Origin: Mesorhizobium sp. WSM2240
Lineage (GTDB): Bacteria; Pseudomonadota; Alphaproteobacteria; Rhizobiales; Rhizobiaceae
Assembly: GCF_040438645.1 (NCBI RefSeq)
Contig: NZ_CP159253.1
Coordinates: forward strand, 1,178,001 to 1,242,000
Direction: 5' to 3'
DNA length: 64,000 nt
The notes below the pieces were generated by a model. That model was not told where the DNA came from, did not search any database, and was given only the letters and a program-made list of their open reading frames with translations. The first letter of the stretch is position 1; each line of letters starts with the position of its first letter. Made by a program: the position numbers and the translations under genes. This document shows, in pieces, positions 8,351-15,373 of the stretch.

Positions 8351-8674
8351 GTGAAGGAGCAAACAACTGAGCTGGCTGGTGCCGTCAAAGAGAGAGTGCG
8401 GGATTGGAGCGCCGGGACACCGAACATAGTTGACGATATGCGGCAGACCTCCGGCGAGGCGGCCCAACGAGTAGCCGCCACAGCCAGCCGGGCGTCATCG
8501 GCTGTTCAGGGCGTCCTGAGCGATCAGGAGATGCGTGACAAACTCCTGCTTAGGGCCGCGGGAGTAGCCATAGCTGCCGCCATGGCCTTTGCGTATCAGC
8601 GGCGGGATGAGGAGAGGACGGCGGGCGATCGACGGCGGAAGCCTCAGTCGATGGGTTCGAAGCCGAAACGCTGA
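8351..8674 (+). CDS. Small helical membrane-anchored protein (DUF883/DUF3618-like)
   Basis: The 107-residue product is amphipathic and Ala-rich (VKERVRDWSAGT, EAAQRVAATASRAS). It ends with one predicted membrane segment, LLLRAAGVAIAAAMAFAYQRR (about residues 66-86), followed by a basic tail. This layout is that of YqjD/ElaB (DUF883) and DUF3618 stress-associated proteins, which anchor to the inner membrane by the C-terminus. The GTG start overlaps the TGA (8,352-8,354) of an upstream frame ending KEQVGELAEKIGELGARRRKQ. The real protein may therefore be longer or translated in two parts because of a frameshift. The identity is tentative. Confidence 0.5.
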   Translation: MKEQTTELAGAVKERVRDWSAGTPNIVDDMRQTSGEAAQRVAATASRASSAVQGVLSDQEMRDKLLLRAAGVAIAAAMAFAYQRRDEERTAGDRRRKPQSMGSKPKR

Positions 8675-8923
8675 GCCGACGATAAAACGTTGCGAGGCTG
8701 CTTTCCTGCTGCCCAAGTGCCCAGGATGCAACTGCCGCCGTTGATGGAATTTGCGGGCCGGCAACAATGATGAGCCGTCAATATTCGCCGAATGTGGCTT
8801 CACGTGTTGCGGCATGGTTCGTGGGCTGCCGCAGCGCTTCCGAACGACCCAGATATTCTTTGGATTTGGGGAACTTCCACCGTCTTTGATCGCTTTGAGC
8901 AGATAGGGAGGGAGAAACGTCTG

Positions 8924-10144
8924 TTGATAGCGGAACACCCCAAAACCCCCGCAAACTCACCCGAGCAGGGCAGCGCTGCCGAAGAGCTGCGCTATCGTTT
9001 GCGCCAGCAGCAGCTCACCGGCGAATACGCATACTTCGCCCTCCAAACCCACGATGTTCAGGCCTTGCTACAAGAAGCAACGAGGGTTTGCGCTGAGGGG
9101 CTCCAAAGCAAGATGTGCAAGATCATGGAGTACCTCCCGGCTGAGCATCAGTTCCTGGTGCGAGCCGGCGTCGGCTGGAAACCGGGCGTCGTCGGGCAGG
9201 CAAGGGTCAGGGCCGATACCACGAGCCCCACCGGCTACGCCTTCAAGACAGGTGAGCCGGTTATCTCCAACCACCTGGAGGGGGAGAGCCGCTTCCGGAC
9301 ACCCGCACTTCTTGCCGAACATAATGTCAAGCGGGCCATCAATGCCTTGATCCACAGCGGCGGCGAACGGTTCGGGGTTCTTGAGGTGGACAGCCCCGTC
9401 GAAGGACGGTTCACCGAAGCAGACCTGGTTTTCGTAAAGGGCTTTGCCAACCTGATAGGAGTAGCCCTTGAGCGGCAGCGCACAGAAGAGGCTCTGAAGC
9501 AGCAAGAGAACCTGCTGCAGGATGCACTACGCCATCAGGAATTTCTTACCAAAGAGATCAGCCACCGGGTCAAGAACAGCCTGTCCATGGTCGCCAGCTT
9601 GTTGAGCATGCAAAGCCGCGCGACAGACGATCCCGCGCTCCTGCAGGCACTCGCCGACGCTCAAGCACGCGTGCAGACCATTGCCAGGGTGCATGACCAG
9701 CTATGGCGTAGGGACGATATCCGGGCTGTCGACCTTGCCGATTATCTTGGCGATCTGTGCGACCATATTCGCGCCTCGGCGCCGAACCACCAGTTGATAT
9801 GCGACGTGGCGTCCGTAAGCGTGCCGACCGATCAGGCCATACCTGTCGGGCTTCTCGTCAACGAACTGATCACCAATGCCGTGAAATACGCCTATCCTGA
9901 AGGCTTCGGCGAGGTGCGGCTTGTCATTGCTCCAGCAGAACAGGAAGGCCAGCTATGCCTAGAAATATCGGACCGAGGCATCGGCCTTCCCGCCGGTCAG
10001 GACTTCGCAAAATCCGGCGGGCTCGGGACAAAGCTGGTTTCGACGTTGAGCCGTCAGTTGGGCGGAGAGGTCCAGTGGCAGGATGCCAAGCCCGGAACAC
10101 GTTTCGTCATGGTCTTTCGACCCCAGAAGAACCATACGCAATAG
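8924..10144 (+). CDS. GAF-domain sensor histidine kinase, HWE/HisKA_2 type
   Basis: A GAF-like sensor domain covers about residues 35-190, with GVVGQARVRADTTSPTGYAF and GERFGVLEVDS. A HisKA_2 dimerisation helix follows, with the phosphoacceptor in ISHRVKNSLSMVASLLSMQSR, and then a HATPase domain (LLVNELITNAVKYAYPEG, ISDRGIGLP, GLGTKLV). This is the HWE-related kinase class, which in alphaproteobacteria often feeds the PhyR-NepR-EcfG general stress response. No response regulator lies beside it. It is soluble, with no membrane segment. The frame is open back to an ATG at 8,792, but that stretch is unlike the family. I prefer the TTG at 8,924, which follows GGGAGGGAG (8,906-8,913). It sits in a stress-gene cluster. 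Confidence 0.85.
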   Translation: MIAEHPKTPANSPEQGSAAEELRYRLRQQQLTGEYAYFALQTHDVQALLQEATRVCAEGLQSKMCKIMEYLPAEHQFLVRAGVGWKPGVVGQARVRADTTSPTGYAFKTGEPVISNHLEGESRFRTPALLAEHNVKRAINALIHSGGERFGVLEVDSPVEGRFTEADLVFVKGFANLIGVALERQRTEEALKQQENLLQDALRHQEFLTKEISHRVKNSLSMVASLLSMQSRATDDPALLQALADAQARVQTIARVHDQLWRRDDIRAVDLADYLGDLCDHIRASAPNHQLICDVASVSVPTDQAIPVGLLVNELITNAVKYAYPEGFGEVRLVIAPAEQEGQLCLEISDRGIGLPAGQDFAKSGGLGTKLVSTLSRQLGGEVQWQDAKPGTRFVMVFRPQKNHTQ

Positions 10145-10320
10145 CGTTTGAGGCAGGCAATCTCACAGAGTAGGGGGGTACTGTGATGCTGGCTAGGATC
10201 ACCATTGCACAAGACCCACAGCCCGGTTGCAGCGCGAGGCTCGCCCGCTTAAGGGATGGAGCGACCGCAATAAACCACCCATAGAAAATCTAGCCGAGAC
10301 TACGTGTACTGAGGCGGGAC

Positions 10321-10554
10321 CTATTGGCTCGTCAATGGGGCACGGCAGATCACCTTCTTATAGATCGAGCCGGTGCGGTTCAGCGACCGCAGCATGGCGA
10401 GTGTCTTTCGGTCATCCAGCGTATCTCCCCAGCTTCCTTCGATGCACAACAGCGCGAAGTCCCGCGGGCCGTATTTTGTCCTGGCGATAGCTATCTGACG
10501 GCGAATTTTGGCCTTGATGTCATCGTCGAGCGGAACGATTTCGGCGCCCTTCAT
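10321..10554 (-). CDS. Hypothetical small protein, last gene of the DUF892 operon
   Basis: This 77-residue product is read from an ATG that overlaps the stop of the DUF3606 gene by 4 bases, so it is translationally coupled to it. It has a charged helical start (EIVPLDDDIKAKIRRQIAIA) and a CIEGSWGDTLDDRKTLAMLR core. I recognise no named family. The operon context points to a stress-related role. Confidence 0.55.
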   Translation of the reverse strand: MKGAEIVPLDDDIKAKIRRQIAIARTKYGPRDFALLCIEGSWGDTLDDRKTLAMLRSLNRTGSIYKKVICRAPLTSQ

Positions 10555-10736
10555 TTCTTCAGTTTCCTCGCCTCGCGCTCAAGTGTCTCGCGGTCAGTGC
10601 CGAAGCGCTCAATCAGATCGCGAGCCTCGCCTGAGGAGATGCCAAACTTATCAGCGAAGTCGCGGACTTCGTATTCTTGGCCTCCGGCGACGCGGATGCG
10701 ATCCGCTCCGCCGGTCTTGCTCTTATTGTCTGCCAT
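10551..10736 (-). CDS. DUF3606 family protein
   Basis: This 61-residue protein ends with DFADKFGISSGEARDLIERFG, the conserved DUF3606 helix-turn-helix-like segment. Such proteins in rhizobia and relatives are small and soluble, and many are stress induced; the molecular function is unknown. It is the middle gene of a three-gene operon that starts with the DUF892 gene 15 bases upstream. Confidence 0.8.
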   Translation of the reverse strand: MADNKSKTGGADRIRVAGGQEYEVRDFADKFGISSGEARDLIERFGTDRETLEREARKLKK

Positions 10737-10751
10737 GACAAGGTTCCTGCG

Positions 10752-11261
10752 CTACCTCTTCGCCTCGTCGCGATCGGCTTCGGCCCGGGCCAGGAACATC
10801 GCAGTCGTCGGGTCCAGGTTGCGGCGCAGCCATTCCGCCATCGCCTCCTCCTCCCGCAGATTTTGCTCGCAGACCCTGACCACATCGGCTTCCCCGGCGG
10901 CGTTGGCTGCCGCGATAAGGATCGTGTAGGAGGCAATTTCCATGTGTTCGAAGGTGTAGCTGGCGAGCGATCCCTTCATGACCTCATCGCCCGCGAAAAC
11001 GCCGCTGACAGATTGCGCCGTAGCCATCAGCTTGCCGCCGGCATCCTTCATCGTCGAGGTGCCTTCGCCGATCCTGTCCAGGCATTCTTTCAGCCTGGAA
11101 GCCTGCTGCTTCGTTTCATCGAGGTGGAGCTGGATGCGCTGGCTTAGCTCCGGGTAATTCTCAAGCCGGCTTAACTGCCCCGACAACATGGTTTCGGCCT
11201 GCTCCTCCATGGCATGAGCATCCCGCAGCCATTGGATCAGCCATTCACGAGCTTCTGACAT
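10752..11261 (-). CDS. DUF892 ferritin-like protein (YciF/YciE type)
   Basis: The 169-residue helical protein shows the DUF892 layout. An N-terminal WLRDAHAMEEQAETML helix has the E-x2-E metal-type pattern. Later helices carry QLHLDETKQQASRL, TFEHMEIASYTIL and NLREEEAMAEWL, each supplying Glu/His as in ferritin-like four-helix bundles. YciF-type proteins bind di-iron and are induced by osmotic or oxidative stress. The frame stays open to 11,573. The ATG at 11,261 has a fitting ribosome site (GGGAGA, complement of 11,267-11,272) and matches the family start. An EcfG-like promoter lies about 30-54 bases upstream. It leads the operon with DUF3606 and a small hypothetical gene. Confidence 0.9.
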   Translation of the reverse strand: MSEAREWLIQWLRDAHAMEEQAETMLSGQLSRLENYPELSQRIQLHLDETKQQASRLKECLDRIGEGTSTMKDAGGKLMATAQSVSGVFAGDEVMKGSLASYTFEHMEIASYTILIAAANAAGEADVVRVCEQNLREEEAMAEWLRRNLDPTTAMFLARAEADRDEAKR

Positions 11262-11290
11262 TGCACTCTCCCGTTCGATTGCTGGCCACA

Positions 11291-11315
11291 AACCCAAGAG
11301 CGTGGTGAATGTTCC
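11291..11315 (-). promoter_or_regulatory. EcfG-like (general stress response) promoter of the DUF892 operon
   Basis: On the minus strand, GGAAC (complement of 11,311-11,315) and GGTT (complement of 11,291-11,294) are separated by exactly 16 bases. The known EcfG consensus in alphaproteobacteria is GGAAC-N16/17-CGTT, so the -10 element differs by one base. The predicted transcript would start about 20 bases before the DUF892 ATG, which leaves room for its ribosome site. Confidence 0.6.
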
Positions 11316-11593
11316 GGAAAAATGTGTGGCTTGATAGCTTGGTATGTTTGAGCTTGCGACCGGGGGCTGGCAGTGGGGCGATGCTATTCGCAAGCACGGG
11401 CTCTTTTGGGCGCGATCCAAATTGCTAAGGCACGAGAATGGTCTGAAAGTGCACAAACCACACGATCGCGACCGAGGACGACGCCGGCAAGTCGTCTCGG
11501 GCTGGTCGCCCACCGGGCTCGGATCCATGATCCAAGAGTAAACGTGACAGCTTCGGCGGCGCTGGACTGTCACGAGTATCCATGATCAAATTC

Positions 11594-11618
11594 GGAACAC
11601 GAGCGTAAGACGGACGTT
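11594..11618 (+). promoter_or_regulatory. EcfG-like promoter before the DUF982 gene
   Basis: GGAAC (11,594-11,598), 16 bases, then CGTT (11,615-11,618) is a perfect match to the EcfG consensus. The distance to the ATG at 11,629 is short, so the transcript would have almost no leader. The rest of 11,262-11,593 contains this site, the promoter of the opposite operon, and no gene I can support. Confidence 0.6.
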
Positions 11619-11628
11619 CCGGAGCGTG

Positions 11629-11963
11629 ATGAAACAGATCCACTTCGATCGACCGGTTCGCATCAGTTTCGGTAAAGTTGGGAAAACCCGCCTTGTTCAC
11701 ACGGTCTGGGAAGCGATGAAATGCCTTTCCAGCGACAAATGGCCGAACCGTGCCGGCCCGATGTGTGCAATGGCGGACAGAGCCTGCGCGGAACCATCCA
11801 GGGACAGGTGACCGCCGAAGAAGCTGGCCGCGCATTCGCTGACGCGGCGCTCGAGGCGCGAATACTTGTAGAGGCTGACCCGCAAACAGGAACCCATCAC
11901 CATCCAGCGACCTCGTCCAGGTCTTCGTCTTCGGGGTCGAGAGGCGGCGCGGAGACCATCTAA
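11629..11963 (+). pseudogene. DUF982 family protein, frameshifted
   Basis: The first frame gives MKQIHFDRPVRISFG, then VHTVWEAMKCLSSDKWP, the typical DUF982 start, but stops at 11,811. The expected second half (GQVTAEEAGRAFADAALEARILVE) is found in another frame from about 11,790 to 11,963. One frameshift in the region 11,775-11,800 explains this. DUF982 proteins are about 90-130 residues, common in Mesorhizobium and relatives, and have no known function. The good promoter suggests recent decay or a sequencing error. Confidence 0.7.
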
Positions 11964-12179
11964 AGGACCTCGGAACACAGCGGCGAAGTCGATCGGTAAG
12001 CTAAGCCGGGCTCTGGCCGCGTCCCTTTTTGCCTCTCGCGTGCGAGTCCTTTTTGGCGGCGCAGCTGCCTGCGAACTGGATAGCAGCGCGGCGCTCTTCT
12101 CCGATAGCCCAGATCTGAGGCATAAAACCAGATGCTCCGGTTAGCCGTTGCAGTGTCTGCTCACTGCTGCCGATTCGAT
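11964..12179. other. Intergenic region between DUF982 and SIR2 genes
   Basis: No supported gene is present. The sequence carries no clear repeat or terminator. The promoter for the SIR2 gene begins at its right end. Confidence 0.4.
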
Positions 12180-12204
12180 GGAACGCCCATCATATTTGCC
12201 GGTT
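12180..12204 (+). promoter_or_regulatory. EcfG-like promoter before the SIR2 gene
   Basis: GGAAC (12,180-12,184) and GGTT (12,201-12,204) are spaced by 16 bases. The -10 differs from CGTT at one base. A transcript from here would begin at about 12,211, only 2-5 bases before the ATGs at 12,213 and 12,216. The gene would then be nearly leaderless if this promoter is used. Confidence 0.5.
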
Positions 12205-12212
12205 AGGCGCCA

Positions 12213-13049
12213 ATGATGAAGACGAGGCGATGTGCAGGCACCATCGAGGACCTCGCCAAAGCGGTCCGGGAGCGGAAGGCGATCCTCTTCGTGGGCGCCG
12301 GCGTCTCACGAAGTGTCGGGCTTCCGTCTTGGGAGACGCTGATTGACCATATAGCGTCGGAACTCGGGCTGAACGAGCGGCGCGCGGAGAATGGCGTCAA
12401 TCATCTCACGCTCGCCGAATATTACCGGTTGAAGAAGGGCAGTCTTGGTGCGCTGCGCAGCTGGATGGATCGCAATTGGAGCGTATCCCGCAGCGAAGTG
12501 GAAAAATCGGTTCTTCACCGGCTGATCGTAACGCTTGATTTCCCCATCATCTACACCACCAACTACGACCGCAACCTCGAAGTCGCGTTCGAGATTCTAG
12601 GAAAGGAATTCGTCAAGGTCGCCAATGCGCGCGACGTGGCACGGGCACGCGAGGGCGTGGCCCAGATCGTCAAGTTCCATGGTGACTTCGATGACGATGA
12701 TTCACTGGTTCTGACGGAGACGGATTATTACGACCGGCTCTCCTTCGACTCACCGCTCGATATCAAGTTCAGGGCCGACGCGCTTGGCCGTACAATCCTG
12801 TTTATCGGATACAGCCTATCGGACCTGAACATCAGGCTCCTCCTACACCGCCTGTGGCAGACCTGGAAACACTCCGGCTATGCGAAGGACCGGCCGCTAT
12901 CCTTTGTCTTCATGGCGCGTCGGGACCCGATCGAGGAGGCTGTGCTGGCGAATTGGGGAATTGCCGCCCTCAGTGGCGAATCTGACGATGCGCAGCAGGC
13001 GTTGACGGAATTTCTTGAGCGCCTGACCGCCATCGTTGCAGAGGCTTAG
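12213..13049 (+). CDS. Stand-alone SIR2-like domain protein
   Basis: The 278-residue protein is a SIR2_2-type domain with no added effector domain. It shows the NAD-binding GAGVS (28-32), TTNYD (115-119), the catalytic-type His in KFHGD (H156) and FIGYSLSDLNI near residue 195. SIR2-like proteins of this type deplete NAD+ in several anti-phage systems (Thoeris, DSR, SIR2-pAgo) and also occur alone in defence islands; others are deacetylase-like. No Thoeris or Argonaute partner is adjacent, so its role is open. It stands as a single gene between stress genes and has an EcfG-like site upstream. Two ATGs in a row (12,213 and 12,216) make the exact start uncertain by one codon. Confidence 0.85.
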   Translation: MMKTRRCAGTIEDLAKAVRERKAILFVGAGVSRSVGLPSWETLIDHIASELGLNERRAENGVNHLTLAEYYRLKKGSLGALRSWMDRNWSVSRSEVEKSVLHRLIVTLDFPIIYTTNYDRNLEVAFEILGKEFVKVANARDVARAREGVAQIVKFHGDFDDDDSLVLTETDYYDRLSFDSPLDIKFRADALGRTILFIGYSLSDLNIRLLLHRLWQTWKHSGYAKDRPLSFVFMARRDPIEEAVLANWGIAALSGESDDAQQALTEFLERLTAIVAEA

Positions 13050-13584
13050 TGGCCGCCGCAGTCGAGTGGTCGAGGTATTCCCGATTAAAAAGCGGACTGG
13101 CGGCAAATCCGGGCCAGCAGGTTCCTTGCGTTCGAGACCTGCCACTGGAACCGGTCTGCCCCCGTGATGCAGGCCGGGCGTCCTCTGGCTGCCGCTTCGG
13201 CGGCATTGCTCGGGTTGCCGTGCCTGGTCCCGCTGCGCTTTCGCGAGGAGAGGGCGGCTCTGGTCCGTTCCGAGATGAGCCTGCGCTCCCTTAGAGGTGA
13301 AGCATGAACAAACCGGCCTCCGCCCGTTGGTGATGGCTCCCTAGCCGTAACTGCGGGGCCGCTGGGTGCCACTCGCCTCTGCCGTCTGTCCCGACAAGGT
13401 GGAGCGGAAGCCTGCCGTTCCGCGGAAGCACGCCATGTTTGAAGAAAAGTCAAAGAAGCGATTGCCGACGAGTTTGAAGCGCCAGGCGGAGTTGTGACCG
13501 GACGCGTTGCGCGGTGCGCGTGACTCCAAGATCTTTGTAAACGGCGAGATCGATCTCGACGATTTGGCGATGGTGGTGATTGCC
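13050..13584. other. Region without supported gene
   Basis: Open frames here have no recognisable products. A plus-strand stretch near 13,530-13,604 reads KIFVNGEIDLDDLAMVVIAS and looks like the end of a lost gene, but has no upstream part. Nothing else is supported. Confidence 0.35.
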
Positions 13585-13760
13585 TCAGTGGCAGGTGGCC
13601 CTTAATCCTAGAAAACCCTGGCCACGAATGCGGCGCTCGAGCGCGACTTTCTCCATCTCGGGCCTTAACGCCCACGACGTCCACCTGGATTTCCGCACCC
13701 GACCCAACGAGCTTATCGGCGCCCCCGGTACTGCGTGCCTGCAACAGCCTTGCCACTCAT
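13585..13760 (-). pseudogene. Degenerate DUF768-type gene
   Basis: The minus strand has an ATG at 13,760 followed by MSGKAV, the same start as the intact DUF768 gene at 14,226. The frame stops after about 15 codons. The 13,745-13,812 DNA is clearly related to 14,211-14,284, including CAGCCTTGCCACTCATC and GGCTTTGAAGTTCC, so this is a decayed duplicate that kept its promoter. Confidence 0.5.
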
Positions 13761-13782
13761 CGACACCTTCCATCGCGGTCAG

Positions 13783-13808
13783 AACGGCTCCTAAGGCTTT
13801 GAAGTTCC
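13783..13808 (-). promoter_or_regulatory. EcfG-like promoter of the decayed DUF768 copy
   Basis: On the minus strand GGAAC (complement of 13,804-13,808) and CGTT (complement of 13,783-13,786) are 17 bases apart, a perfect consensus match. The predicted start of transcription lies about 15 bases before the ATG at 13,760. Confidence 0.6.
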
Positions 13809-13868
13809 TTCGCTTCGGAGTTCAAACGCAGAAGACGGCTCCTGAGAACTCAGTTCCGAACACAAAGA

Positions 13869-13908
13869 CCCCGCCGCTCGCAGTTGCCGAACGAGCGGCG
13901 GGGATTTT
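13869..13908 (+). terminator. Strong hairpin terminator without an obvious gene
   Basis: CCCCGCCGCTCG (13,869-13,880) pairs perfectly with CGAGCGGCGGGG (13,892-13,903) across an 11-base loop and is followed by ATTTT. The 12-base-pair GC-rich stem is typical of a Rho-independent terminator read rightward. No supported plus-strand gene ends here, so it may close a small RNA or a decayed gene. Confidence 0.6.
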
Positions 13909-14013
13909 GGCTCTTTCAAAGGAGGGGACGCCTTTGAAGCTTCAGAATCAAGAAACCTGCGGCTTTGTTCCAGCTTAGATGCATAGAAATCCGCACGTCG
14001 TCGGATGGGCGGA

Positions 14014-14226
14014 TCACCTCCCACCATTCTGATGCGCAATCGCTTCGAGGATGACCGCGGCTATGCTGTCCAGGTCTGGTTCCGTCTCGTTAATCCGGAT
14101 GCCTTTTCCCGCCGCAGCCGCGGCGGCCAGCTCCGCCAGTTGTTCGACAGACGTCCAGCCCAGTTCCCGTCCAATGACGTTCTCGCCGATCCAGCGGTGC
14201 AGGAAGTCTGCAGCCTTGCCACTCAT
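14014..14226 (-). CDS. DUF768 family protein
   Basis: This 70-residue protein starts MSGKAADFLHRWIGENV, has SVEQLAELAAAAAAGKGI and ends DSIAAVILEAIAHQNGGR. It fits the DUF768 pattern (FLHxWIxxNV near the start, AI-x-AI-x-H near the end) found almost only in Mesorhizobium and near relatives. The function is unknown. An EcfG-like promoter is 30 bases upstream, which suggests stress induction. The frame extends to 14,265, but the ATG at 14,226 matches the family start. Confidence 0.75.
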   Translation of the reverse strand: MSGKAADFLHRWIGENVIGRELGWTSVEQLAELAAAAAAGKGIRINETEPDLDSIAAVILEAIAHQNGGR

Positions 14227-14255
14227 CCTCAACGCATTCGGAGCCATCGCGCAAG

Positions 14256-14280
14256 AACCGCTCAAGGGCTTTGAAGTTCC
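14256..14280 (-). promoter_or_regulatory. EcfG-like promoter of the DUF768 gene
   Basis: On the minus strand GGAAC (complement of 14,276-14,280) and GGTT (complement of 14,256-14,259) are 16 bases apart. The same block, with a 17-base spacer and CGTT, precedes the decayed copy about 470 bases away. Confidence 0.55.
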
Positions 14281-14444
14281 CTTGGAAACGAAAACTACGT
14301 GTTCAGTCCTAGAGCGGAGGACGCGGAATCATTCGCCAGTTTGACGGCTGTCGCTTCATCTCCGACAAGAATGGCGGCGGCGACTGGCCGGCATGTTCGG
14401 GAACATTCTGTCGCTGCCGTTATTGAGGTCGGGTAAAGGGGGCC

Positions 14445-14978
14445 TTGAAGGTAGAACCCGTGCGCAACATCCTATTTGGAGCTTTGGCGGGCATATCGGC
14501 CACTTTGGCGATGACGACAGCTATGCGCCGGCTGTTCAGAATGCTTCCTGATGGCCACGATTATCCGCTGCCGCCGCGCGAAATCATTGAGCGGGTGGAT
14601 GTTGCCGGAACTCGCGAAGCTGGGCTGCGTACCGCAACCGTGACGGCCCATTTCGGTTACGGCGCCCTCGCAGGGATTATCTATGCTCTGCTGCCGCGGC
14701 GGATGATCAGCGGCGGCAGCTATGGCGTCCTAGTCTGGGCGCTGAGCTATCTCGGCTGGATACCTTTTGCGCGGATACTCTTGCCCGCCACAGAGCACCC
14801 AGGGACGCGCAATCTCCTGATGCTCGGGGCACATCTAGTGTGGGGCGCGAGCCTCTCTGCGAGCCTCCACGAACTCAGACGGTCAACCGGGGACGTCTTC
14901 AGCCGGGGACCTCTTTTAGATGCTCGGCACCCACGGCGCTTGGCGCGAGGCATGCCTCGAACAGGAGCAGGCGAATGA
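14445..14978 (+). CDS. DUF1440/YagU-like membrane protein
   Basis: The 177-residue product has an N-terminal membrane helix (ILFGALAGISATLAMTTAM), a second glycine-rich one (HFGYGALAGIIYALLP) and further hydrophobic stretches (SYGVLVWALSYLGWIPFA, NLLMLGAHLVWGASL). This resembles YagU/DUF1440-type inner-membrane proteins, linked in E. coli to acid resistance; the assignment is from layout and is not firm. The start is TTG at 14,445; a GTG at 14,460 is possible. The last 50 residues are polar and Arg-rich and may be cytoplasmic. The next small frame overlaps its stop codon. Confidence 0.6.
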   Translation: MKVEPVRNILFGALAGISATLAMTTAMRRLFRMLPDGHDYPLPPREIIERVDVAGTREAGLRTATVTAHFGYGALAGIIYALLPRRMISGGSYGVLVWALSYLGWIPFARILLPATEHPGTRNLLMLGAHLVWGASLSASLHELRRSTGDVFSRGPLLDARHPRRLARGMPRTGAGE

Positions 14979-15121
14979 AACGTCCCGAATACAACTGGCC
15001 GTTCTGGTTTCCATCAGACGAGAATGCGAAATCCTATCCGCCGCTCGCGGACAGCATCTCCGTGGACGTCGCGGGCGCAGTTCATGACCAAATGACCGCT
15101 GTTGAACCACGCGCGACGTAG
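14975..15121 (+). CDS. Small hypothetical protein coupled to the membrane-protein gene
   Basis: The ATG overlaps the TGA of the upstream gene (ATGA), preceded by AGGAGCAGG, a good ribosome site. The 48-residue product begins MKRPEYNWPFWFPSDENAK and is aromatic-rich at the start. No family is recognised. The overlap and ribosome site are the main support. Confidence 0.45.
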   Translation: MKRPEYNWPFWFPSDENAKSYPPLADSISVDVAGAVHDQMTAVEPRAT

Positions 15122-15317
15122 AACACTGTTGCCGTACGGCAGAGCCGAATCCTTTGGCTCACTCGATCGCGCGCCCTTCCCGAAATTCCGGGCGCTTCTT
15201 CAGATCCTGCACGACAAGCGGGCTTGACAGGGACGCTCATGGGACCTCGGAGTTTGCATGCCGTTGGCCGACAGAGGGAGCATTCGCCCCGGGCACCACA
15301 CACGCCTCCGTTGCTTA

Positions 15318-15373
15318 GGAACTCCGGCCGTGAAAGCGAGTTGTGAGGAGAACCGCATCCGTCGAGGTTCTCC
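15318..15373 (+). promoter_or_regulatory. EcfG-like promoter and start-proximal inverted repeat
   Basis: GGAAC (15,318-15,322) and AGTT (15,339-15,342) are 16 bases apart and resemble an EcfG promoter with one -10 mismatch. Just downstream, GGAGAACC (15,347-15,354) and GGTTCTCC (15,366-15,373) form a perfect 8-base inverted repeat with an 11-base loop, ending right at the ATG (15,374). The likely ribosome site GAGG (15,364-15,367) lies at the base of the right arm. The hairpin would form at the very 5' end of the message and hide the start, so it could be a translational switch or a protein-binding site. Confidence 0.5.
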
